DNA of 45,034 nucleotides, from assembly GCA_002373875.1 (NCBI GenBank), contig DFKQ01000110.1, forward strand, positions 1 through 45,034, written 5' to 3'. How positions within the stretch are numbered: position 1 is the stretch's first letter; each line of letters starts with the position of its first letter. The notes under the pieces were generated by a model. The model saw only the letters and a program-made list of their open reading frames with translations, was not told the DNA's origin and did not search any database. Positions 17,701-25,698 of this stretch are shown here, piece after piece. A program made the position numbers and the translations under genes. The stretch is from Lachnospiraceae bacterium UBA3641. GTDB taxonomy: Bacteria; Bacillota; Clostridia; Lachnospirales; Lachnospiraceae.

Positions 17701-19242
17701 TCCGACTTTTACTCCGGTAATGGTGGTTGTTTTACCTTTGGCAGGGCTCAGTGATGCGATGGAACTGTCAGCGATACTAAAGTCAACTATTTTGGCCTCC
17801 TCCGCAACACCTGACGGTGATATTGTGGGATTGATGGGTTTGGACTCACCCACATATAATTCGATCCTGTTATTTAAGAATAAAGAAAGGGTTTCGGGAG
17901 CAGGCGCTTTTATAGTTAGTTTACATGTTGCTGTTACACCGTTTGGCGCTCTTACCGTAAGTGTAGCGCTTCCTGCTGTTCTTCCGGTTACGTTACCGTT
18001 GCTGTCAACCGTGGCATAGCTTGAGGGAGAAATGGACCATGTTAATCCCATATCGGACGATACTTTTATGGATGCATCATTGTTTATTATCAGCTGGGGA
18101 GCGTAGGACTGGTTAATTATAACGGTAAAGGCCTCCCCGTTATCCTTGAAACGCATGTTTGTTATCGTTACGGCCTTGTCAGCGGTGATCTCTCCGTTTT
18201 CCGGGCTGTCGGCGTATATTTCGCCGGCTGAAAGGGATCTTTCTTCAGGCTTATTTGCCGACAGGCTGTTCGAAGAAAGCGTTCCGGATTTCTTATTATC
18301 CGAATCGTCATCTTCAATCCTGTCTGATCCTTCGGTTTCATTCCGGACTTCGCTCTGTACGTCTTTTTTGGATTCTGTGCTTTCGGATGCCGTGCATTTA
18401 ATATTACAGGTGGCGGATGCCCCGCTTTTGGAACGAACGGTTACTGTTGTTTCTCCCGGATTTATTCCTTCAGCCAGGCCTTCCTCATCAAAGCGGACTA
18501 TCCCTTCATCATCGCTTTCCCATTCAAGCACCTCTGTTGCGGTATCGGGTTCAACGATGATTTCGGGCTTGACCTTTTCGCCTTGCATTATGGTAATAAG
18601 GCTGTCCTTGAAGCTTATGCTCTTTACAGAGGCATTCAGGAAGTTGTTAAGGACCTGGTTACGCAGTGTTTCCGGCATGCCCATTTCCTTAAGTTCATCT
18701 TCCTTTTCCTTATATTTAAGGTTCTGATCGTTTGAATCCGATGCTTTCCCGGACACAGGGGCCTTGGATGACTTTTCTTCAGGCTTGTTCCCCGGAAGGG
18801 TTTCAGGATTTATCACAGGTATCATCGTGGGCCGGGCAACCGGTGCCGGCGTTGGATTCACAAAGGGATTGGTATTCTGCTCTTCTGCCTGTTCCGTATA
18901 AGGCTCGGCTGTGGGAACAGGGGTGGGAATGGCAGTCACGACAGGCACCGGGTTAAAGATCGGTGTCTGTATGGGAGCGTATGTGGGAGTTGCCTGTAAT
19001 TCCTTATTGTGAAAGGGTACAGCAGGAGCAGGCTCTTCAGCCGGTGCTTCCGGCTCCGGTTCCGCAGGTTTAGGCGGTACGGTAAAATGAATCACAGGCC
19101 CACTGACTGATGGATCCTGTTCATCGGCATGATCGGCCTGAGCACCATATGAAACAACATTGAATTGCGAAACAAAAACAGCGGATATCAGAATAGCTGC
19201 TAACCGTTTTAATCTGCCCTTGTAAAAAATCTGTATTCCCAT
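14770..19242 (-). CDS. Secreted surface protein with 11 bacterial Ig-like (BIG2) repeats
   Basis: A 1490-residue protein. The signal peptide is at about 1-34 (KRLAAILISAVF core, cut near SYGA). A Pro-rich linker (about 50-150) leads into 11 consecutive BIG2-type domains of about 85-100 residues (roughly 195-1290), each with pattern L-x-V-G-E, T-W-x-S-S, T-G-x-x-x-G, and a closing A-T-C-x-V-x-V. A C-terminal beta-rich region and a Ser/Pro/Gln-rich linker follow. The protein stops at NVPRTGDR: a sortase-like VPxTGD motif sits at the very end with no hydrophobic helix or basic tail. The downstream sortase and the repeat architecture point to a cell-surface stalk or adhesin. The ribosome site is weak (GGGGTG 14 bases before ATG) and a TATAAT box abuts the start codon. 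Confidence 0.9.
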   Translation of the reverse strand: MGIQIFYKGRLKRLAAILISAVFVSQFNVVSYGAQADHADEQDPSVSGPVIHFTVPPKPAEPEPEAPAEEPAPAVPFHNKELQATPTYAPIQTPIFNPVPVVTAIPTPVPTAEPYTEQAEEQNTNPFVNPTPAPVARPTMIPVINPETLPGNKPEEKSSKAPVSGKASDSNDQNLKYKEKEDELKEMGMPETLRNQVLNNFLNASVKSISFKDSLITIMQGEKVKPEIIVEPDTATEVLEWESDDEGIVRFDEEGLAEGINPGETTVTVRSKSGASATCNIKCTASESTESKKDVQSEVRNETEGSDRIEDDDSDNKKSGTLSSNSLSANKPEERSLSAGEIYADSPENGEITADKAVTITNMRFKDNGEAFTVIINQSYAPQLIINNDASIKVSSDMGLTWSISPSSYATVDSNGNVTGRTAGSATLTVRAPNGVTATCKLTIKAPAPETLSLFLNNRIELYVGESKPINPTISPSGVAEEAKIVDFSIADSSIASLSPAKGKTTTITGVKVGTTTINAKLTNYPLITARPCTVIVKERISVTGVTVDPTRLDINVGEYANITATVAPPKASDTSVTWKSSDSSTARVSSGASSSTCWVYGVKEGGPVDFTVTTGDGSKTATCKVYVHSVPVTGIRITNPSSGEMEVTEGTSKGLTAELTPDNATNKNVTWTSSDVNVATVLPATTSSASPTVSVYGKKAQDTPITITATTEDGHHIATCKVTVVSPVSVSEVAVKPKNLTLTVGEAAQKVTGTVTPTDATNQLFKWELVNSADEPDDTISQITSPSSATGAGSAYCYVKGLKKGSVRLKATSLDNENLYDYCEITVVPKPLEITLDKSELTLEEGESDTLTATVTPATETYKEIKWTINPEIASLSANGNSCTITSSGVDTSNTATITATVVSNDDDEYSATCTLTVNKKPVPVTGLVVEPASITIKPGEAFNLSWHTLPEGADETTVTLKSNNTEIATVEPETGSGTGSASVTGGNVDATRETDIVVTTAEGHSATCHVTVERIRVTDVYLSINEIDLYEGESQQLEATVLPENAEDKSLSWNSASPSTAYVDQSGLVTGVKEGTTVVTVHANDGGKRDVCIVHVHKRGIDADGILLTPEEITINIGQDFDLTATLIPDNATDKKITWKTNNPTVVTVSGNGLKANAVGKAAGTAVITATTSNGKTAFCIVTVEDIIRTIYVEDVYLDQMFKTIYVGESFDLTPTVVPSDAYDRTVTWKSSNESIATVKNGRVTGLKKGTATITVTTNGLTVNGERRTATCEVTVKEEPKPVAGPYKLYIVDDRTNAYRPDKVRGTVEALAGDRYLVIRDSSGSTIKPLIKGDSSLSYTKALFYDMWIVDIGGYLKNDFIKCTVRIPLPTDMDIHKGTVRVVSIQDGRLDKSISSSVGEDDGVGYVSFTATHFTEYAILYKKNSSPKAETRVIYRDVPVIQYRDVEKNTSKPATNTQPVYTSPAAPAMQTPSANVRILDNVPRTGDR

Positions 19243-19483
19243 ATTATAACTTTACACACCCCGTTTAAAATAAAGTAAATCCAATAATTCCCATGTTCTG
19301 TATTTATACTTACCCAACAAACATGGGAATGATCAAATTTACATAACATTGCCCTTTAAAAAAAAGATATCTCATATTTGCAAAATAGTCAATGTTAAGA
19401 TTATAATCATAGCTGAGACTTTGTTTGTAATATTCATATGATTTATGGTAATCTAAATCTGAAAGGAAATGCGGAATAAAAAT
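19243..19483. promoter_or_regulatory. Divergent intergenic region with an 11-bp inverted repeat
   Basis: This AT-rich gap separates the minus-strand Ig-repeat gene from the plus-strand zinc-ribbon gene. ATTCCCATGTT (19287-19297) and AACATGGGAAT (19320-19330) form a perfect dyad with a 22-base spacer, a possible operator. For the plus-strand gene an extended -10, TGGTAATCT (19446-19454), is the best candidate; its -35 box is poor. Confidence 0.5.
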
Positions 19484-20923
19484 ATGGGACAGATGATCTA
19501 TACATGTGCAAAATGTAAGAAGGTTTATAAGATAAACGGCTCCGGCAAGAGACTTAAGTGTCCGAACTGTAAGGATATGTTTCTGTTTGATTCGGGGATC
19601 ACGGAAGATGAATGGAAGACAATATCAAAAGAAGATAAGGAAGCGATCAAGAACCGCAAAGTTGAGGCGGAGCCTGCAAAGAAGCCGGAGCCTGTAAAGC
19701 AAGCGGAGCCTGTAAAGAAGCCGGAGCCTGTAAAAAAAGCAGAGCCTGCAAAGAAGCCGGAGCCTGTAAAGAAGCCGGAGCCTGTAAAGAAGCCGGAGCC
19801 TGTAAAAAAAGCAGAGTCTGTAAAAAAAGCAGAGCCTGCAAAGCAAGCAGAGCCTGTAAAGAAGCCGGAGCCTGTAAAGAAGCCGGAGCCTGTAAAGCAA
19901 GCGGAGCCTGCAAAGAAGCCGGAGCCTGTAAAGCAAGCGGAGCCTGTAAAAAAAGCAGAGCCTGTAAAGAAAACGGTGACTGTAAAAAAGGTAGTACCTG
20001 TAAAACAGGCGGAGCCTGAGAAAGAAGCCGGGGAAGTAAATGCTAAAACAGAAGAAGAACCAAAGCCATTCGAACCCGAGAGTAAAGCAGAACCCGTAAA
20101 AACCGTACAGAAGGAAGAAGGAACGGAAACAGAAGAAATAAATAATGAAGCAAAAGAGGGAGAGAAGAAAAAGGGCTTTTTTAAAAGGAAAAAGGAAGAT
20201 AAGTCTGCAAAGCCCGTAAAAGAGAAAAAGGAGAAGGTAAAAAAAGAACGGGTAAAAAAAGAGAAAAAGCCGGGCGAAGAAAAAGTAAAGAAAGAGAAGA
20301 AACCCTTAACCAAAAAGAAAAAGATAATAGTTATCGCGATTGTATCTTCAGCTGTGATCCTGTTGGGAACAAGTGTTGCCTGGGGCTGGTATACGGAAGC
20401 CATCCAGGATTTCATGTGGGAACACTTTGATCTGGATCTGTATGATCTGGGCGGAGATACACAAGAGGACTGGGAGGAAGATTGGGAAGACGAGACCTGG
20501 GAAGAAGAGGATTTGGGGGACGAAGCCTGGGAAGAAGAGGAACCCGAAGATGAATATTTGGAGGAAGAGGATGAGAACTGGGATGAGGAGTATTTCCCGG
20601 AAGATGATATGGAAGAAGAGCCTGTAGAGGAAGAAGAGGAATTCGACGAGGAAGAGACTTTTGCAGAAGAGGAATCCGAAAGCCCGGAAGAGAATAATGA
20701 AGATACTGCCCCTGCGAAGAAAGTAGAGACGGGAACCGCCCAAAAGAAGAAGCCTTCGCAGGAGGAAACCTACGAAGAAGCTGAGGAAGAGTACCACGAC
20801 GAGGAGGAAGACTACGGGGAAGAGTATTACGACGAGGAAGATTACGAGGATGACGGGTACTACGAGGAAGAAGAATATGAGGATGAAACATCTACCGATG
20901 ACCCTAACGATATACTTCTGTAA
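19484..20923 (+). CDS. Zinc-ribbon, Lys/Pro/Glu-repeat, single-pass membrane protein with acidic tail
   Basis: A 479-residue protein from ATG 19484; ATG 19469, five codons earlier, is possible but has no spaced ribosome site. A zinc ribbon (YTCAKCKK...KCPNCKDM, two CxxC pairs) opens the protein. About 20 tandem six-residue units of the type EPVKKP/EPVKKA follow, then a Lys-rich stretch and one membrane helix at about 282-302 (IIVIAIVSSAVILLG). The tail of about 170 residues is extremely acidic (Glu/Asp with Trp and Tyr). By the positive-inside rule the zinc ribbon and basic repeat face the cytosol and the acidic tail the outside. The ribbon resembles MJ0042-type fingers. Function is unknown; a structural link between cytoplasm and envelope is a guess. 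Confidence 0.85.
   Translation: MGQMIYTCAKCKKVYKINGSGKRLKCPNCKDMFLFDSGITEDEWKTISKEDKEAIKNRKVEAEPAKKPEPVKQAEPVKKPEPVKKAEPAKKPEPVKKPEPVKKPEPVKKAESVKKAEPAKQAEPVKKPEPVKKPEPVKQAEPAKKPEPVKQAEPVKKAEPVKKTVTVKKVVPVKQAEPEKEAGEVNAKTEEEPKPFEPESKAEPVKTVQKEEGTETEEINNEAKEGEKKKGFFKRKKEDKSAKPVKEKKEKVKKERVKKEKKPGEEKVKKEKKPLTKKKKIIVIAIVSSAVILLGTSVAWGWYTEAIQDFMWEHFDLDLYDLGGDTQEDWEEDWEDETWEEEDLGDEAWEEEEPEDEYLEEEDENWDEEYFPEDDMEEEPVEEEEEFDEEETFAEEESESPEENNEDTAPAKKVETGTAQKKKPSQEETYEEAEEEYHDEEEDYGEEYYDEEDYEDDGYYEEEEYEDETSTDDPNDILL
19667..20026 (+). repeat. 18-bp coding tandem repeat (EPVKK units)
   Basis: About 17 good and 3 degenerate copies of an 18-bp unit, consensus GAGCCTGTAAAGAAGCCG, encode six residues each. 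Copies are nearly identical at the DNA level, with exchangeable third-base and Pro/Ala, Lys/Gln variants, so copy number is likely to vary between strains while keeping the frame. Confidence 0.92.
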
Positions 20924-21054
20924 TCCTGCAATATAAAATGTGATATAAATACCTTACTGCGGAAATATACTTATTTACATAATGGCTGAAATCAAGTAAA
21001 ATTATAATGTGTTCTGTTATAAGTGACTTTTATGGTCGGTTTAGAGGATGTATT

Positions 21055-24039
21055 ATGGGAAGATACGAGTTCAGCCCCGAGAAGCGCGAACTGATGGAGA
21101 ACTCACTCGTACCGTTCGCTGTATACCAGTTTGTTGACAAGCGTGTAGTCACGCTTATTCTTTCTGCCGGCTTTCTGAAGCTCTTTAATTATACAGACAA
21201 GGATCAGGCCTATTATGAAATGGATCATGACATGTATAGGGAAACAGATCCCGAAGATGCTGCAAGGATCGCAGACGCTGCCTTCAGGTTCGCAACCGGG
21301 GACGAAAGATATGATGTGATATACAGGACCAAAAAGTCTGATGGAAGTTCATACACCATCATTCATGCCATAGGTGAGCATTTTATCACCGATACCGGTG
21401 TGCGGCTTGCTCAGGTATGGTATATGGATGAAGGCTCCTATTCGGGGGACAGGGATGGCAATGAGCTTACCGCATCCCTTAAGAAGGCTATTCGCAGGGA
21501 GAGTATGATCAAGGCAAGCTATTACGACCATCTGACAGGTCTTCCCTCGATGACCTATTTCTTCGAGCTTGCGGAAGCAGGCTGTAAGATAATCATACAG
21601 GAGGGTGGTTCGCCGGCATTCCTGTTTTTGGATCTTTCCGGTATGAAGAATTTCAACCATAAGCATGGATTTTCCGAAGGAGACAATCTCCTTCGTTCAT
21701 TTTCGAGGCTTCTTATCAAGCATTTCAGCAATGAAAACTGCAGTAGGTTTGGTCAGGATCATTTCGCGGTATTCACCGATGAAAACGGGGTTGAGGATAA
21801 GCTCCATCTTCTCTTCAGGGAGTGGCAGAGCACGGGCAAGTCAAAATCACTGCCTGTCCGTGCAGGTGTTTATCTCGCCCGTTTTGATAAATTCGAGAAT
21901 TTTGACATATCGACAGCCTGTGACAATGCGAAGGTTGCCTGTGATACCTTAAGGAATACTTATGTTTCAAATATAAGCTACTATAACAAGGAGCTGGAGG
22001 ATAACCTTGACAGAAAGGATTATATCATTTCGAACCTTGATAAGGCCCTCTCGGAGAAATGGATAAATGTATACTATCAGCCCATAGTCAGGGCGGTCAA
22101 TGGCAGGGTGTGTGATGAAGAGGCTCTTGCCAGGTGGATAGACCCTGTAAGGGGCTTTATGTCTCCGGCTGATTTTATACCGATACTTGAAGAAGCCCAT
22201 CTTATCTACAAGCTCGACCTCTATGTGGTGGATCAGATAATAGAGAAGCTTAAGATAATAGATGAGGAAGGACTTCATAAGGTTCCCCAATCCGTAAATC
22301 TGTCAAGGACTGATTTCGATGAATGCGATATTGTAAGTGAGATATGCTCCCGCATGGATAAAGCCGGTATAGATCACAGCCTGCTCACCATTGAGATTAC
22401 CGAGAGCATAGTGGGGGCTGATTTTGAATTTATGAAGAAGCAGGTAAACAGGTTCCGCAATCTCGGATTTCAGGTATGGATGGATGATTTCGGAAGCGGC
22501 TATTCATCACTTGATGTGCTTCAGGATCTTGAATTTGACCTTATCAAGTTTGATATGCGTTTCCTTCAGCAGATGGAGAAGTATAATAACAGCAGGGTTA
22601 TATTGACCGAACTTATGAGGATGGCGACCAATCTGGGACTTGAAACCGTCTGCGAAGGTGTCGAAACCATTGAGCATGTTAATTTTCTGAAGGAAATAGG
22701 ATGCTGCAAGCTGCAGGGTTATTATTTTACCAAGCCCATTCCCATCGATCAGATCCTCTACAGGTACAGGACCGGAATACAGATAGGCTTCGAGGATCCC
22801 GGGGAAGCGGATTATTACGATAATCTGGGTAAGCTTAACCTTTACGACCTTGACTGGGTTGCCGGAAGCGGCAGCACGGATCTTGATAAGTATTTCAACA
22901 TAATCCCCATGGTTATTATGGAGCTTAATGACAGGGCAGTACGTATAGTGAGATCCAATGCTTCATATCGTGATTTTTCCGACAGGATGCTTGAAAGAAA
23001 TGTAGGTGAGGAATACGAGGATTTTGATACGATTCCGGAACATTACCAAAAGACCTTTCTGGCCGCGATGATCAAGTGTGCCGGAAGCGGTGAGGGGCAG
23101 CTTGTGGATGAACGTTTTCCGAATAATATAACAGTGCATACCATAATGAGAAGGATAGCGGTAAATCCTGTTTCGGGTACCGCTTCGGTAGCGGTGGCGA
23201 TCCTGTCAGTGACGGATGACAGCAAGGATGTATCCTTTGCAAGTATTGCCAAATCATTGGCTGCGGATTACTTCAATCTGTTCTACGTAAATACAGAGAC
23301 CGAGGAATACATTGAGTATGATTCGAAAGTGGGTGATCAGGAGCTCGCTGTCAAAAGATCAGGCAGTGATTTCTTTGCACAAAGCCGAAGGGAGGCTTTG
23401 GAGAAGATCCATAAGTCTGACCGCAAGACATTTATAGCCACCTTTACCAAGGAGAAGGTACTTAAGGCGCTTGATGAGCAGGGTACATTTACAATGACTT
23501 ACAGACTGCTTATGAAGGGCAAGCCAAATTACGTGAATATGAAGGTTATGCGTATGAGCAGGACCGATAACTACATAATAGTTGCAATAAGCAATATTAA
23601 CGCCCAGAAGAAGCAGATGGCAGTACTTGAGAAGATAAAGAGAGAGTATCAGTTGTATTCAAGAGTAAGTGCCCTGGCAGGTAATTATATATGTATGTAT
23701 ACCATTGATCCTACGACCAACAGATATATAGAATACAGCGTTAGCAAGGATTACGATAAGCTGGGTATCGATAAGGAGGGAGAGGATTTTTTCGCTCAAT
23801 CAAGCAGGAACGGAGACGCGGTTATCTATAAGGAAGACCTGCCCATGTATCATAAGACCTTCACCAGAGAGAATGTTATCAATACGATAAAGGAAAAAGG
23901 TGTATTTATGATGAAGTACCGGCTTATGATGGATGGAGAACCGGTCAGGGTATTTCTTCGGGCGGCCATTGTGACGGAAGCCGATGGAGAGAAGATCATA
24001 GTCGGAGTCAAACGCGAAGAAACATCCAAAAATGAATAG
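21055..24039 (+). CDS. PAS-GGDEF(degenerate)-EAL c-di-GMP phosphodiesterase with extra C-terminal PAS-like modules
   Basis: A 994-residue protein. ATG 21055 has AGAGGA 7 bases upstream; the earlier ATG 21007 overlaps a TATAAT box and has no ribosome site. An N-terminal PAS-like domain is followed by a GGDEF domain whose signature is GQDHF, so cyclase activity is unlikely. The EAL domain (about 330-580) keeps all metal and substrate residues: EALARW, NLS, EITES, DDFG, KFD, EGVE and LQGYYF. It should therefore hydrolyse c-di-GMP. A third PAS-like region and two related C-terminal modules (each with a TFTxExV...YRLxMxGxP pattern) follow. No membrane helix is seen, so it is a soluble sensor. It converges with the hybrid kinase, which carries a similar module. 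Confidence 0.9.
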   Translation: MGRYEFSPEKRELMENSLVPFAVYQFVDKRVVTLILSAGFLKLFNYTDKDQAYYEMDHDMYRETDPEDAARIADAAFRFATGDERYDVIYRTKKSDGSSYTIIHAIGEHFITDTGVRLAQVWYMDEGSYSGDRDGNELTASLKKAIRRESMIKASYYDHLTGLPSMTYFFELAEAGCKIIIQEGGSPAFLFLDLSGMKNFNHKHGFSEGDNLLRSFSRLLIKHFSNENCSRFGQDHFAVFTDENGVEDKLHLLFREWQSTGKSKSLPVRAGVYLARFDKFENFDISTACDNAKVACDTLRNTYVSNISYYNKELEDNLDRKDYIISNLDKALSEKWINVYYQPIVRAVNGRVCDEEALARWIDPVRGFMSPADFIPILEEAHLIYKLDLYVVDQIIEKLKIIDEEGLHKVPQSVNLSRTDFDECDIVSEICSRMDKAGIDHSLLTIEITESIVGADFEFMKKQVNRFRNLGFQVWMDDFGSGYSSLDVLQDLEFDLIKFDMRFLQQMEKYNNSRVILTELMRMATNLGLETVCEGVETIEHVNFLKEIGCCKLQGYYFTKPIPIDQILYRYRTGIQIGFEDPGEADYYDNLGKLNLYDLDWVAGSGSTDLDKYFNIIPMVIMELNDRAVRIVRSNASYRDFSDRMLERNVGEEYEDFDTIPEHYQKTFLAAMIKCAGSGEGQLVDERFPNNITVHTIMRRIAVNPVSGTASVAVAILSVTDDSKDVSFASIAKSLAADYFNLFYVNTETEEYIEYDSKVGDQELAVKRSGSDFFAQSRREALEKIHKSDRKTFIATFTKEKVLKALDEQGTFTMTYRLLMKGKPNYVNMKVMRMSRTDNYIIVAISNINAQKKQMAVLEKIKREYQLYSRVSALAGNYICMYTIDPTTNRYIEYSVSKDYDKLGIDKEGEDFFAQSSRNGDAVIYKEDLPMYHKTFTRENVINTIKEKGVFMMKYRLMMDGEPVRVFLRAAIVTEADGEKIIVGVKREETSKNE

Positions 24040-24068
24040 CAGCAGTCATTGATCTTAGTGGTGAGCAA

Positions 24069-25673
24069 TCATTGAGCTTCCGGGGATGAAGCGAATTTAA
24101 GTATAGTCTCTGTCAGAACCCTGGCAGTTACCGGTTTAGAGAGGTGGGCATTCATGCCTGCCTCTTTTGATTTCCGTATATCATCTTCAAAGGCATTTCC
24201 CGTAAGTGCTATGATGGGTATTGTTGTTGAATCAAGACGGCCGGACATACGTATCTCGCGTGTGGCATCCAGTCCGTTTATACCGGGCAGGATTATGTCC
24301 ATCAGTATAATATCGAAGAAGCCGGAAGGAGCGTCGGTATACATCTGCAGGGCTTCCTCTCCGCTCGTTGCGGAATCGGTGATCGCACCCTCGGCCTGAA
24401 GGATGGACTGGGTAATGGTACGGTTAACATTATCATCCTCCACAAGCAGTATCCTTAAGTTCTTTAAGCTGTCAGCCGATGAGGGCTTCTTGCCCCGAAG
24501 TGATGATTCCGTATCCTTGTCTATTTCAAAGGTCATAAGTACGGTAAACTTGGAACCGACGCCCTGTGTACTCTTTATGCTTATATGACCATCCATGAGG
24601 TCAATAAGCTTTTTGGAAATGGTAAGTCCAAGCCCCGATCCCTCATGAGAGGAAGAAGATCCCTTGAATTCCTGAGCAAAGGGATCGAAAATACGTTCAA
24701 GAAATTCGGGGCGCATTCCTATGCCGGTATCTTCTACTTCGAAACGATAGGATACATTGTCTTCATCGGATGATTCCTCCAGGATCCTGAAGAATATGAT
24801 ATCGCCGTCTCTTGTGAACTTTATCGCATTGTCAAGTATATTGACAAGAGCCTTCTGGAGATGGAGCTCATCACCGAGTACATAGGGATGAGGAAGGTTG
24901 TCAAAGGCGGTTGAGAGGTTGATCTCCTTGCCGATCATCTTACCTGATACTATGGAAACACAGTTGTCGGCAAATACGTTTATGTTCATGGGCTGGTGGA
25001 TGATCGATACATGGTTATCCTCAAGTGAGCTTATGTCCAGAACATCATTAAGAAGAGACTGAAGATGGTTGGATTCGCCCATCATACTCTCCAGGTATTT
25101 GCTGACCTTATTTACATCGGAAACGTTACGCCTGGCCATTTCCATCAGGCCCATTACACCGTTTAAGGGGGTGCGTATATCATGGGAGAAATTGGTAAGG
25201 AATGCACTCTTGGCAGTGCCGGCAGCTTCAGCCTGTCTCTTGGTACGGCTGACCTTGTTTATATATTCGGCCAGAGGGAGACTGACATCATAGGTGGCCA
25301 TTGCGATCTGTTTGCCATCGGCTGCGGGTACGTTGCAGAATCTGGTCTGATAGTCCTTAATATCCCCGTCAATAAGGAGCCTGTAATTTACGTAATAGGG
25401 CTTACCGGTGTAGAGGCTTCCTTCAACGATCTTAAGATCCATGGTCTTAAGAACCTTATCCCTGTCGGCGGAATAGACAAGCTGATCAACATATGAATTA
25501 AGCTGACCGGCATAGCACATGGTATCGAACTCACCCGTTACAAGGGGCGAGAAGATATTGGTAACCGGAGCGGATTCAATATGTCCCGACTCAAGATCTA
25601 TAAGAGCTATGCCGTCATAATCAGAGATCAGCGCCAGTGCTGCCGTAACCCTGCTGTTGCTTAATGTATCCAT
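24069..25673 (-). CDS. Hybrid sensor histidine kinase with C-terminal receiver
   Basis: A 534-residue protein. ATG 25673 is chosen because AGGAGA lies 6 bases upstream; the longer frame overlaps ddh. The N-terminal sensor region (about 1-130) includes YYVNYRLLIDGD, similar to modules in the neighbouring EAL protein. HisKA has the phospho-acceptor His in FSHDIRTPLNGV. HATPase has N-box DNAIKF, DTGIGM and GSGLGL. The receiver domain (about 410-530) has the phospho-Asp in ILMDIILPG and the conserved Lys in LSKPV. No membrane segment is present, so it should sense an internal signal or partner. It lies 25 bases downstream of ddh on the same strand. No separate partner regulator is adjacent. Confidence 0.92.
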   Translation of the reverse strand: MDTLSNSRVTAALALISDYDGIALIDLESGHIESAPVTNIFSPLVTGEFDTMCYAGQLNSYVDQLVYSADRDKVLKTMDLKIVEGSLYTGKPYYVNYRLLIDGDIKDYQTRFCNVPAADGKQIAMATYDVSLPLAEYINKVSRTKRQAEAAGTAKSAFLTNFSHDIRTPLNGVMGLMEMARRNVSDVNKVSKYLESMMGESNHLQSLLNDVLDISSLEDNHVSIIHQPMNINVFADNCVSIVSGKMIGKEINLSTAFDNLPHPYVLGDELHLQKALVNILDNAIKFTRDGDIIFFRILEESSDEDNVSYRFEVEDTGIGMRPEFLERIFDPFAQEFKGSSSSHEGSGLGLTISKKLIDLMDGHISIKSTQGVGSKFTVLMTFEIDKDTESSLRGKKPSSADSLKNLRILLVEDDNVNRTITQSILQAEGAITDSATSGEEALQMYTDAPSGFFDIILMDIILPGINGLDATREIRMSGRLDSTTIPIIALTGNAFEDDIRKSKEAGMNAHLSKPVTARVLTETILKFASSPEAQ

Positions 25674-25698
25674 AAATTCTCCTACCTGTTCAGGGAAG

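Noticed and set aside
19667..20026. Regular short repeats that might suggest a CRISPR array
   Set aside because: The 18-bp units are contiguous without spacers and stay in frame inside a gene.
19525..20415. A 296-residue open frame on the minus strand opposite the EPVKK repeat gene, rich in Phe, Ser and Gly
   Set aside because: It is the antisense image of the low-complexity repeat; it has no ribosome site and no recognisable domain.
20924..21054. c-di-GMP riboswitch before the EAL gene
   Set aside because: The AT-rich leader has no recognisable GEMM core and the likely transcription start leaves a leader of only about 40 bases.
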